From the NCBI GenBank assembly GCA_023423475.1, contig JAFAFN010000382.1, positions 1 to 6,317 on the forward strand: 6,317 bases of DNA. The letters are read 5' to 3'. The stretch comes from Actinomycetes bacterium. Its GTDB lineage: Bacteria; Actinomycetota; Acidimicrobiia; Acidimicrobiales; Microtrichaceae. Below the pieces are notes generated by a model. It did no database searches and was not told the origin of the DNA. It saw only the letters and a list, made by a program, of their open reading frames with translations. The position numbers were made by a program, and so were the translations under genes. Shown in pieces: positions 1-6,231 of this stretch (position 1 is its first letter; each line of letters opens with the position of its first letter).

Positions 1-3000
1 CACGAGCGGTCCCTCAACATCGACTTCCTGCTCGGCTACCTGCGCCAGCTGCTCCCCCGTCGGCCCGACCTGAAGGTGATCATCACGTCGGCCACGATCG
101 ACACGGCACGGTTCAGCGAGCACTTCGACGACGCGCCGATCATCGAGGTCGAGGGCCGCACCTTTCCCGTCGAGGTCCGCTACCGCCCACTCGAGGACCC
201 CACCGGCGAGCAAGGCCCCCGGGACCAGGTCGACGGCATCTGCGACGCCGTGCAGGAGCTGATCCGAGCGGTCGACGGCGACATCCTCGTGTTCTGCTCC
301 GGCGAGCGGGAGATCCGCGACGCCGCCGCCGCGATCGACGACCTGCGGTTGCGTGACACCGAGGTGTTCCCGCTCTTCGCTCGGTTGTCGGCCACCGAGC
401 AGCACCGGGTCTTCGAACGCCACGGCGGTCGACGGATCGTGTTGGCGACCAACGTCGCCGAAACATCGCTGACCGTGCCGGGCATCCGCTCGGTGATCGA
501 CCCGGGCACCGCCCGCATCTCGCGGTACTCGAACCGCACCAAGGTGCAGCGGCTGCCGATCGAGGAGATCTCGCAGGCATCGGCCAACCAGCGATCCGGC
601 CGCTGTGGACGGGTCGGGCCCGGCGTCGCGATCCGGCTCTACGACGAGGCTGATTTCGACGCCAGACCCCAGTTCACCGAACCCGAGATCCGACGCACGA
701 ACCTCGCGTCGGTGATCCTGCAGATGGCCAACCTCGGACTCGGCGACGTCGCGTCGTTCCCGTTCGTCGACCCGCCCGACGACCGCAACATCCGCGACGG
801 CATCGCGTTGCTCGAGGAGCTCGGAGCGGTCGACCCCGACCGTGCCGGAACACGGAAGTGGCTCACTCCGTTGGGCCGCCAGCTGGTCCGCATGCCCGTC
901 GACCCGCGCCTGGGCCGCATGGTCATCGAGGCAGGCGAGCACGGCTGTCTCCACGAGGTGATGGTGATCACCGCCGGGATGTCGATCCAGGACCCGCGGG
1001 AACGACCGTTCGACCAGCGCACCCAGGCCGATCAGCTCCACGCCAGGTTCCGCCATGCCGACAGCGACTTCCTGAGCTACCTCGTGCTGTGGGACCACCT
1101 GCGCGAGCAACGCCGGGAACGCAGCTCGAACCAGTTCCGCAAGATGTGCCGCAACGAGTTCCTGAACTTCAACCGCATCCGTGAGTGGCAGGACATCTAC
1201 GAGCAGCTCCGTCGGGCGACCAGGTCGCTCAGGTTCGCGCCGAACACCGTCGCTGCCGAGCCCGACGACATCCACCAGGCGTTGCTCAGCGGACTGCTGT
1301 CGCACATCGGGATGAAGGACACCCCCGACAAGGCCCGCGGGTCCCGTGGACGAGATGGCGGACGAGACGGTCGGGAGCGGCGAGCAACGGTCGAGTTCAT
1401 CGGAGCGCGACAGGCACGCTTCGCGATCGCACGTGGCTCGGCGGTCGCGAAGAACCCGCCGAACTGGGTCATGGCCGGCGAGCTCGTCGAGACCAACCGG
1501 CTCTGGGCGCGCACCGCGGCGCGTATCGATCCTGCGTGGGTCGAACGGCTCGGCGAGCACCTGGCCAGGTACAGCTACGGCGAGCCCTGGTGGGAGCGTG
1601 AACGCGGCGCGGCGATGACCCACGAGCGGGTGACCGTCTACGGACTGACGATCGTCGCGGCTCGTCGCACCGCCGTGGCGGCCGTCGACGCCGAGGTGGC
1701 CCGTGAGATGTTCATCCACCACGCCCTCGTCGAGGGCGACTGGGACACCCATCACAAGTTCATGGCCCGCAACGCCGAGGTCGCGGCAGAAGCCGAGCGG
1801 CTCGAGGCCCGCGCTCGGCGCAGCGATCTGATCGTCGAGCACCGCTCGATCTACGACTTCTACGACCAGCGTGTCCCGGCCGACGTCACGACCGGCCCGG
1901 AGTTCAACCGCTGGTGGAAGCAGGAGCGCCGCACCAACGGCAAACTCCTCGACTTCTCGCTCGACGACCTGCTCGCCGAGGACGCGATCGACGCGATCGA
2001 TCCGCTGGCGTTCCCCGACGTGTGGCGTGACGGCGATCGTGAGCTGCCCGTCAGCTACGAGTTCGATCCGAGCAGCGAGGACGACGGAGCCACCATCACG
2101 ATCGACGCAGGCATCGTCGGGCAGCTCGACCCCACCAGCTTCGACTGGAACGTGCCGGGGTTCCGCGACGAGCTCATCGACGCGCTCATCCGCACCCTGC
2201 CGAAGCAGCTCCGCAAGCTGTTCGTCCCGGTGCCCGACACCGTCGCCCTCATCAGCCCGCACATCACCCCGGACGGCGGCTCGGTCGTCGAAGGTGTGCG
2301 ACGCGAGTTGAACCGGATGCTCAACGTGCCGCTGCCGGCGGACGCCTTCGACCTGGATGCCCTGCCCAAGCACCTGCGCCCGTCGTTCCGCATCGTCGAC
2401 CTCGACGGCAAGGAGCTGGCGTCGGGCAAGGACCTCCGGGCGCTCGCCGAGCAGGTCCACGCGGAGTCCACGGCGATCGCCGCGAGCGTCGACACCGGTC
2501 TCGAGCAGCGGGGGCTGCGGAGCTGGACCTTCGGCGACCTACCGGGGTCGATCGAACGGGTCGTGAGCGGACGGGTCGTGACCGCCTACCCGGCGATCGC
2601 TGATGACGGCGACTCGGTCGCCGTCGTCGCGTGCACGACACGCGAGGAGCAGTCCGCGACGATGTGGGAGGGCACACGTCGACTGGTCCGGCTCGCACTG
2701 CCCGCACCGGCTCGCCAGGTCGACGCGCTGCTCGACGCGCCGACCCGAACGGCGATGGCGAACAGCCCGCTGCAGTCCAAGGTCGACTGGTACAACGACA
2801 TCATCAGCTGCGCGCTCGACCACCTGATCGCCACGGCGGGCGGCCCGGTGTGGACCGAGGCGGCGTTCGCACCGATCCTCGCCACCGCCCGCGACGGCTT
2901 CCACGACGACCTGACGACGGTCTGCGGTGCCGCGTCCGGGCTCATCGCCCGGCACACGACGATCCGACGGGCGCTGGACCGCCTCACCGCACCGTCGCTC

Positions 3001-3363
3001 GAACCGGCGGTCACCGACCTCCGCGAGCACCTGGACCGACTCGTGTATCCAGGGGTGCTCACCGGTGTCGGCTTCGACCGACTCGCCGACGTCGACCGCT
3101 ACCTCCGGGCGATCGAGTGGCGGCTGTCGCGGCTCCCGGAGCGCGTCCGACGTGATGCCGAGCTGATGGAGCGGTGCCGCCGCCTCGAGGCCGACTACGA
3201 CGACCTCCGCCGGACCGCCGTGCCGGGCCCGGATCTCGACGCGATCGCCTGGGCGCTCGAGGAGTTCCGTGTCAGCTCCTTCGCCCAACAGCTGCGGACC
3301 CCGGTCCCGGTCAGCGAGAAGCGGATCCGCAAGGAGATCCACCGGCTGCACCGAGGCCTGTAG
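1..3363 (+). CDS. hrpA: ATP-dependent RNA helicase HrpA (DEAH box), 5' end outside window
   Basis: The reading frame is open from base 1 and gives 1120 residues before TAG at 3361. The first visible residues, HERSLN, are the end and aftermath of the DEAH box (motif II), so Walker A and the start codon lie upstream. Visible helicase motifs are SAT at residues 30-32 (motif III), ILVFCSG (motif IV), ATNVAETSLT at 149-158 (motif V) and QRSGRCGR at 197-204 (motif VI arginine fingers). A winged-helix/HA2 region follows (about 285-380), then an OB-fold region (about 410-520), then the long HrpA-specific C-terminal region (DUF3418, from about 545 to the end). That region includes FYDQRVPADV near 620 and EEFRVSSFAQQL near 1087, which closely resemble E. 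coli HrpA as I remember it. E. coli HrpA is about 1300 residues, so roughly 180 are missing here. The family is cytosolic, and E. coli HrpA acts on mRNA processing and stalled ribosomes. An RG/RD-rich stretch (residues 444-461) interrupts the OB region. The next gene is convergent, so no operon partner is visible downstream. Confidence 0.97.
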   Translation, partial: HERSLNIDFLLGYLRQLLPRRPDLKVIITSATIDTARFSEHFDDAPIIEVEGRTFPVEVRYRPLEDPTGEQGPRDQVDGICDAVQELIRAVDGDILVFCSGEREIRDAAAAIDDLRLRDTEVFPLFARLSATEQHRVFERHGGRRIVLATNVAETSLTVPGIRSVIDPGTARISRYSNRTKVQRLPIEEISQASANQRSGRCGRVGPGVAIRLYDEADFDARPQFTEPEIRRTNLASVILQMANLGLGDVASFPFVDPPDDRNIRDGIALLEELGAVDPDRAGTRKWLTPLGRQLVRMPVDPRLGRMVIEAGEHGCLHEVMVITAGMSIQDPRERPFDQRTQADQLHARFRHADSDFLSYLVLWDHLREQRRERSSNQFRKMCRNEFLNFNRIREWQDIYEQLRRATRSLRFAPNTVAAEPDDIHQALLSGLLSHIGMKDTPDKARGSRGRDGGRDGRERRATVEFIGARQARFAIARGSAVAKNPPNWVMAGELVETNRLWARTAARIDPAWVERLGEHLARYSYGEPWWERERGAAMTHERVTVYGLTIVAARRTAVAAVDAEVAREMFIHHALVEGDWDTHHKFMARNAEVAAEAERLEARARRSDLIVEHRSIYDFYDQRVPADVTTGPEFNRWWKQERRTNGKLLDFSLDDLLAEDAIDAIDPLAFPDVWRDGDRELPVSYEFDPSSEDDGATITIDAGIVGQLDPTSFDWNVPGFRDELIDALIRTLPKQLRKLFVPVPDTVALISPHITPDGGSVVEGVRRELNRMLNVPLPADAFDLDALPKHLRPSFRIVDLDGKELASGKDLRALAEQVHAESTAIAASVDTGLEQRGLRSWTFGDLPGSIERVVSGRVVTAYPAIADDGDSVAVVACTTREEQSATMWEGTRRLVRLALPAPARQVDALLDAPTRTAMANSPLQSKVDWYNDIISCALDHLIATAGGPVWTEAAFAPILATARDGFHDDLTTVCGAASGLIARHTTIRRALDRLTAPSLEPAVTDLREHLDRLVYPGVLTGVGFDRLADVDRYLRAIEWRLSRLPERVRRDAELMERCRRLEADYDDLRRTAVPGPDLDAIAWALEEFRVSSFAQQLRTPVPVSEKRIRKEIHRLHRGL

Positions 3364-3423
3364 GACCGGCGGCGGAGCACGGCACCCAATCGACCGCACG
3401 AAGGTCCTCCGCCCGATCCGGTC
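3364..3423 (+). terminator. Nested GC-rich inverted repeat after hrpA, possible terminator
   Basis: Directly after the hrpA stop, GACCGG (3364-3369) pairs with CCGGTC (3418-3423), and GGCGGAG (3371-3377) pairs with CTCCGCC (3407-3413). This gives up to 13 base pairs with a small asymmetric bulge. The loop contains a further short pairing, GACC (3392-3395) with GGTC (3403-3406). There is no T-run after it, so a classical Rho-independent terminator is not supported. Its position between convergent genes suggests a GC-rich actinobacterial-type 3' end or mRNA 3' stabiliser. Short inverted repeats arise by chance in DNA this GC-rich, so confidence is low. The rest of the 176-base convergent spacer shows nothing else convincing. 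Confidence 0.3.
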
Positions 3424-3539
3424 GAGCGATGATCGCCTTCGCGCCATTGATCCCACGGCGAGGATTCCGTCCACGCTGTGAATACCTCTCTGCCGAGCAG
3501 ACGTCTGTGCCCACCCCGGTGCAGGCGCCGCTGCCCGCC

Positions 3540-4205
3540 TCATGTCCTCGTCGTCGACGACGCCCCGGTGTCGGTCTCGAAGCCGTGTTTGACACCCCAC
3601 ACCGCGGCCTGGACGCGATTCTCGAAGCCGAGGCGTCGGTACAGCTTCCGTATGCGTGACTTGAGCGTGTTCGGGCTGATGTAGAGCCGCTCCGCGATGG
3701 CGTCGTTCTCGTAGCCCTGGGTGATGAGGGCGAGCACCTCGGCCTCGCGCTCCGTGAGGTCGTGCAGCTTGCCGGGCCAGCGGCGATCCGCGGCCGGTGG
3801 CGCGGCCCTGCGCTCGCTGACGACGACCTCGCCCGCCGCGATGCGCACGACCGCGTCCACCAGCTGCTCGCCGCTGAGGGACTTGGACAGGTAGCCGTGC
3901 AGGCCGAACTGCAGACCGGTCCGCACGAGCGCAGGATCGAGGTTGTCGGTGAAGATCGCCACGTTGGAGAAGCGGCTGTCAGCGATCACCTTCTGCACGT
4001 CGCCGGTGTTCACCTCTCCGACGCCGAAGACGTCGTACAGCACCACGTCGACCGGGAGCGACGGAGCGTCGTTGACGACGAGCTCGACGATCTTCACTCG
4101 GTCGGCATGCAGGGCGAGCACGGCGGCAAGGCCGCGGACGACGATCTCGTAGTCGTTCACGATGGCCAAGGTGACCGGCAGGTCCGGAGTCGGAGTGGGT
4201 ACCAC
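3540..4205 (-). CDS. NarL/LuxR-family response regulator (receiver plus LuxR HTH)
   Basis: The protein has 221 residues. An N-terminal receiver (about 10-125) has Asp58 in VVLYDVF as the probable phosphoacceptor, Thr86 in AIFTD and Lys108 in YLSKS. A LuxR-type helix-turn-helix (about 148-210) includes LTEREAEVLALITQG and ISPNTLKSRIRKLYRRLG. The usual Asp-Asp acidic pair after beta-1 is Asn17-Asp18 (IVNDYE). I recall this NDYE form as typical of an actinobacterial subgroup of LuxR regulators. The start is GTG at 4203-4205, since no other start lies upstream of beta-1. A possible ribosome site, AGGGAAG, lies about 10 bases before it. A TTGACC hexamer (minus strand, 4234-4239) resembles a -35 box, but I see no good -10. 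It is expected to be a cytosolic DNA-binding regulator, with phosphorylation by an unlinked kinase. It is convergent with hrpA and divergent from the STAS/phosphatase operon, so it may regulate that operon or itself. Targets are unknown. Confidence 0.93.
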   Translation of the reverse strand: MVPTPTPDLPVTLAIVNDYEIVVRGLAAVLALHADRVKIVELVVNDAPSLPVDVVLYDVFGVGEVNTGDVQKVIADSRFSNVAIFTDNLDPALVRTGLQFGLHGYLSKSLSGEQLVDAVVRIAAGEVVVSERRAAPPAADRRWPGKLHDLTEREAEVLALITQGYENDAIAERLYISPNTLKSRIRKLYRRLGFENRVQAAVWGVKHGFETDTGASSTTRT

Positions 4206-4237
4206 GGACGCCGGACTTCCCTACCGCCCGCGTGGTC

Positions 4238-4257
4238 AAACACCCCTGAGGGTGTTT
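4238..4257. promoter_or_regulatory. 8-bp perfect inverted repeat in the divergent spacer, operator-like
   Basis: AAACACCC (4238-4245) and GGGTGTTT (4250-4257) form a perfect 8-bp inverted repeat around CTGA. It lies 32 bases upstream of the regulator GTG (4205) and about 70 bases upstream of the STAS start. Because both flanking genes are transcribed away from it, an operator is more likely than a terminator. It overlaps a -35-like TTGACC on the minus strand by two bases. The dyad axis allows the 7-2-7 spacing used by NarL-type dimers, and the adjacent NarL-type regulator is the obvious candidate binder. That link is inference. Confidence 0.45.
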
Positions 4258-4315
4258 TGGGCCGACAACTGGGCGTGAATGCCGCCACGGGCGGGATGTC
4301 GCCTCGGCCGACTCG

Positions 4316-4320
4316 TAGGA
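4316..4320 (+). promoter_or_regulatory. Ribosome binding site that decides the STAS start
   Basis: TAGGA ends 8 bases before GTG 4329, a normal Shine-Dalgarno spacing. The in-frame ATG at 4320 overlaps this site and has no Shine-Dalgarno of its own; it would be plausible only on a leaderless transcript. The in-frame ATG 4296 and GTG 4275 would add residues not expected in a short STAS protein. Confidence 0.45.
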
Positions 4321-4328
4321 TGCCTCGG

Positions 4329-4640
4329 GTGCTGATCGACGGCGATCCCGACATCCATCTGACGGTCGATCTCTCCGACCGAGCGGGAGTGAAGCATCTC
4401 ACCCTGGCAGGTGATCTCGACCTCGGTGGCGCCGAGGTCCTGGACGCTGCTCTCGCTGAGGTGAACGCAACCGAACCCGTCGAGCTCGACCTGTCGGGGA
4501 TCGAGTTCGTGGACTCCTCGGGCATTCGTTCGCTGATCGTGGCGCGCAGCACCAGACCGGTCCTCCTCGTCGCGCCGTCCCGAGCGGTGCTCCACACCTT
4601 CGAGATCGCGAACGTCCTCCACCTGCTCGAGCCGGCATGA
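4329..4640 (+). CDS. STAS-domain anti-sigma factor antagonist (SpoIIAA/RsbV type)
   Basis: From GTG 4329 the protein has 103 residues and is one STAS domain. It opens with the beta strand HLTVDL, then VKHLTLAGDLDL, the usual G-x-L/D-L-D pattern. The signature LDLSGIEFVDSSGIRSLI spans about 53-70, and the C-terminal helix region is VLHTFEIANVLHLLEP. In SpoIIAA the phosphorylated serine is the first Ser of DSSG, which is Ser63 here. In this family the unphosphorylated antagonist binds an anti-sigma kinase and releases the sigma factor; phosphorylation at this Ser inactivates it. Its stop overlaps the phosphatase start (ATGA at 4637-4640), so the two are probably translationally coupled, and the phosphatase is the likely enzyme that reactivates it. 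ATG 4320 is the main alternative start, adding three residues. No RsbW-like kinase gene is present in this window. Confidence 0.9.
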   Translation: MLIDGDPDIHLTVDLSDRAGVKHLTLAGDLDLGGAEVLDAALAEVNATEPVELDLSGIEFVDSSGIRSLIVARSTRPVLLVAPSRAVLHTFEIANVLHLLEPA

Positions 4641-5842
4641 CCGACCGCCCCTCGGAACGTGAGCTCGAGCTGCTCACCGACCACCTGACCCGTGCGGAGC
4701 GTTCGGGCGCGGAGGTCCGGACGCACACTCCCGCAGCCGGCGCCGAAGGTCTCGGCGTCGCCGCCCTGGCCCGGGCACTCCACGTCTCACGGAGCTCGAT
4801 CATGATCACCGACGCGGAGCTCGACGAACCCGGCCCGGCGATCCTGTACGTGAACCCCGCCTTCGAGGCGCTGACCGGCTACTCCTCCGACGAGGTGATC
4901 GGCCGGAACCCCCGGTTCCTGCAGGGTCCACGCAGCGACCGACAGGTGCTCGACCGACTGCGCCAGGACGTGACCTCGACGGGCAGCTTCGAGGGGCAGA
5001 CCATCAACTACCGCAAGGGCGGGGAGCCCTTCGTCATGTCGTGGCGCATCTCGGCGGTGCGTGACGACGCCGGCGTCGCCGACTCCTACGTGGCGGTGCA
5101 GGACGACCGAACGCTCGCGTGGCTGGACCGGATCCGGGCGAGCGAGGCGGTCGCCGCGCTGCAGCGGACCTTGCTGCCGTCGTCGACCGATGCCATCGAC
5201 GGCGTCGATGTGGCCACGTTGTACCGGCCGGCGGACGGACACACCGAGGTCGGCGGGGACTGGTACGACGCGGTCGAGTCCCACGGCTCATTGCACCTCG
5301 TGGTGGGCGACGTCGCCGGACACGGCATCGGCGCCGCAGCCGACATGGGCAAGATCCGGTTCGCGCTGAGCTGCCTGCTGCGTTCGGGGATGGACGTCAC
5401 CGATGCGATGGCGACGGTCCGAGCAGCACTGCAACGAGAGAGAGCCCACTTCGCCACCGTCGCCCTGGCGACGATCGACCCCACACGCTGCCATCTCGAG
5501 GTGCGCACCTACGGGCATCCCGGCGTCGTGCACCTCTCACAGGGTCGGGCGACGGTGCTGCGATCGGCGGATCCGCTCGTCGGCATCGACGTCGTCCGCC
5601 CGGAGGACCTGGTCGAGGTCTCGATCGAGCCGGGGGACCTCGTCGTGCTGTTCACCGACGGCCTGGTCGAGTCCCGCACGACGACCGTGGTCGAGGGCAC
5701 GGAGCAGTTGACCGCCCACGTCGAACGACTCGCTGCGGAGGTACGCGACCTCGACGAGCTCGCCCACCAGCTGGTCGAACGCTGCCTCGATGGCCGACGC
5801 CCCACCGACGACCTGGCCATCCTGATCGCACGGATCGCCTGA
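4637..5842 (+). CDS. LOV-like PAS sensor fused to SpoIIE/PP2C serine phosphatase
   Basis: The protein has 401 residues, with no signal peptide or membrane segment. A short helical N-terminus (1-50) leads into a PAS domain of LOV type (about 53-158) with YVNPAFEALTGYSSDEVIG, GRNPRFLQGPRSD, INYRKGGEPF and YVAVQDD. Positions that contact flavin in LOV domains are kept at Asn91, Arg93, Gln96, Arg109, Asn124 and Gln155. The adduct-forming Cys is Pro92, and the second conserved Asn is Met134. A helical linker (about 160-182) joins it to a SpoIIE-type PP2C domain (about 185-401). The acidic metal ligands are present as Asp208 (GGDWYD), Asp225 (GDVAGHG), Asp341 (FTDG) and Asp391/392 (TDDLA), so the enzyme should be active. 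The RsbU/SpoIIE family dephosphorylates STAS antagonists, and the ATGA overlap makes the upstream STAS protein the likely substrate. Signal and output sigma factor are unknown. A plain PAS domain without cofactor remains possible. Confidence 0.93.
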   Translation: MTDRPSERELELLTDHLTRAERSGAEVRTHTPAAGAEGLGVAALARALHVSRSSIMITDAELDEPGPAILYVNPAFEALTGYSSDEVIGRNPRFLQGPRSDRQVLDRLRQDVTSTGSFEGQTINYRKGGEPFVMSWRISAVRDDAGVADSYVAVQDDRTLAWLDRIRASEAVAALQRTLLPSSTDAIDGVDVATLYRPADGHTEVGGDWYDAVESHGSLHLVVGDVAGHGIGAAADMGKIRFALSCLLRSGMDVTDAMATVRAALQRERAHFATVALATIDPTRCHLEVRTYGHPGVVHLSQGRATVLRSADPLVGIDVVRPEDLVEVSIEPGDLVVLFTDGLVESRTTTVVEGTEQLTAHVERLAAEVRDLDELAHQLVERCLDGRRPTDDLAILIARIA

Positions 5843-5864
5843 GCCCGGCCTGCACGCGGCCCTG

Positions 5865-6155
5865 ATGTCGCACGACGTCCGCACCACCGACGGACCGTCG
5901 AAGGTCGGTTGTACCGTGAGGGGTGTGGAGGAGTCACCCGAAGCGCGTCTCGGCGACACGTTCATCTCGGAGTCGGTGCTGACACGCCCGTTGCTGGAGC
6001 AGCGCCTGCTCGAGCTCAGGGTCGACGATCCGACGGTCGCCGCCTTGTTCAGGGTGATGAGCAACCCGACGTGGAACTGGACGAACGCCCGGGGCTGGTC
6101 CGATCCGGAGTGGCTCGGGCGAGGTCGGGCGCGCCGAAACGCCCCGGGGACGTAG
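5865..6155 (+). CDS. Small hypothetical protein, Trp-rich C-terminal segment
   Basis: I do not recognise this 96-residue ORF. It begins 22 bases after the phosphatase stop. From about codon 30 onward, third positions are almost all G or C, as in the confident genes, which supports real coding. A likely amphipathic helix (SVLTRPLLEQRLLELRV) is followed by DDPTVAALFRVMSN. A Trp-rich stretch comes next, with TWNWTNARGWSDPEW, then a short basic tail. There is no signal peptide or membrane span. The ATG was chosen because neither in-frame GTG (5916, with GAAGG 11 bases upstream; 5925, with GAGG 3 bases upstream) has a clear ribosome site. The ATG has none either, and the first 17-20 codons contain less favoured codons and a hairpin. 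The true start may therefore be 5916 or 5925, giving 79 or 76 residues. It may be the last gene of the STAS/phosphatase operon or an independent gene. Confidence 0.55.
   Translation: MSHDVRTTDGPSKVGCTVRGVEESPEARLGDTFISESVLTRPLLEQRLLELRVDDPTVAALFRVMSNPTWNWTNARGWSDPEWLGRGRARRNAPGT
5873..5900 (+). other. Hairpin just after the phosphatase gene
   Basis: CGACGTCCG (5873-5881) pairs with CGGAC-C-GTCG (5891-5900) as nine base pairs with one bulged C and a 9-base loop. No T-run follows. It lies 31 bases after the phosphatase stop, where an operon terminator could sit. If it acts as one, the small ORF starts downstream at GTG 5916 or 5925. If the small ORF starts at ATG 5865, the hairpin is inside its first codons and may be chance. 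Confidence 0.22.
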
Positions 6156-6231
6156 CCAGAAGCGCGACCGGAGGACGAAGCGGTGAAGGGCACCCCGGAC
6201 GTTCGTCGTCGCAGCGTGGGCCGTGGAGCGG

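Noticed and set aside
2556..2581. Direct repeat ACGGGTCGTGA at 2556-2566 and 2571-2581.
   Set aside because: It lies in frame inside hrpA (RVVSGRVV), and no wider repeat unit or array is present. Best explained by coding sequence.
3498..3507. 10-bp palindrome CAGACGTCTG in the convergent spacer.
   Set aside because: Short, with no loop for a hairpin, lying downstream of both genes and not repeated. Chance is likely in GC-rich DNA.
4254..4276. GTTT followed by GGGCGT upstream of the STAS gene, like a SigB/SigF-type promoter (GTTT-spacer-GGGTAT), which would suggest autoregulation.
   Set aside because: The spacer is only 13 bases and the -10-like element matches 4 of 6 positions. The GTTT also belongs to the palindrome. 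Too weak to call.
3762..4322. A long plus-strand frame upstream of and in frame with the STAS gene, which could suggest a much longer STAS protein.
   Set aside because: It runs antisense through the response regulator, whose receiver and HTH motifs are unmistakable. STAS homology begins only after about 4329.
5537..6193. A long minus-strand frame across the phosphatase end and the small ORF.
   Set aside because: It overlaps the conserved PP2C C-terminal motifs on the other strand, and its translation is Ser/Arg-rich without recognisable motifs, so it is a shadow frame.
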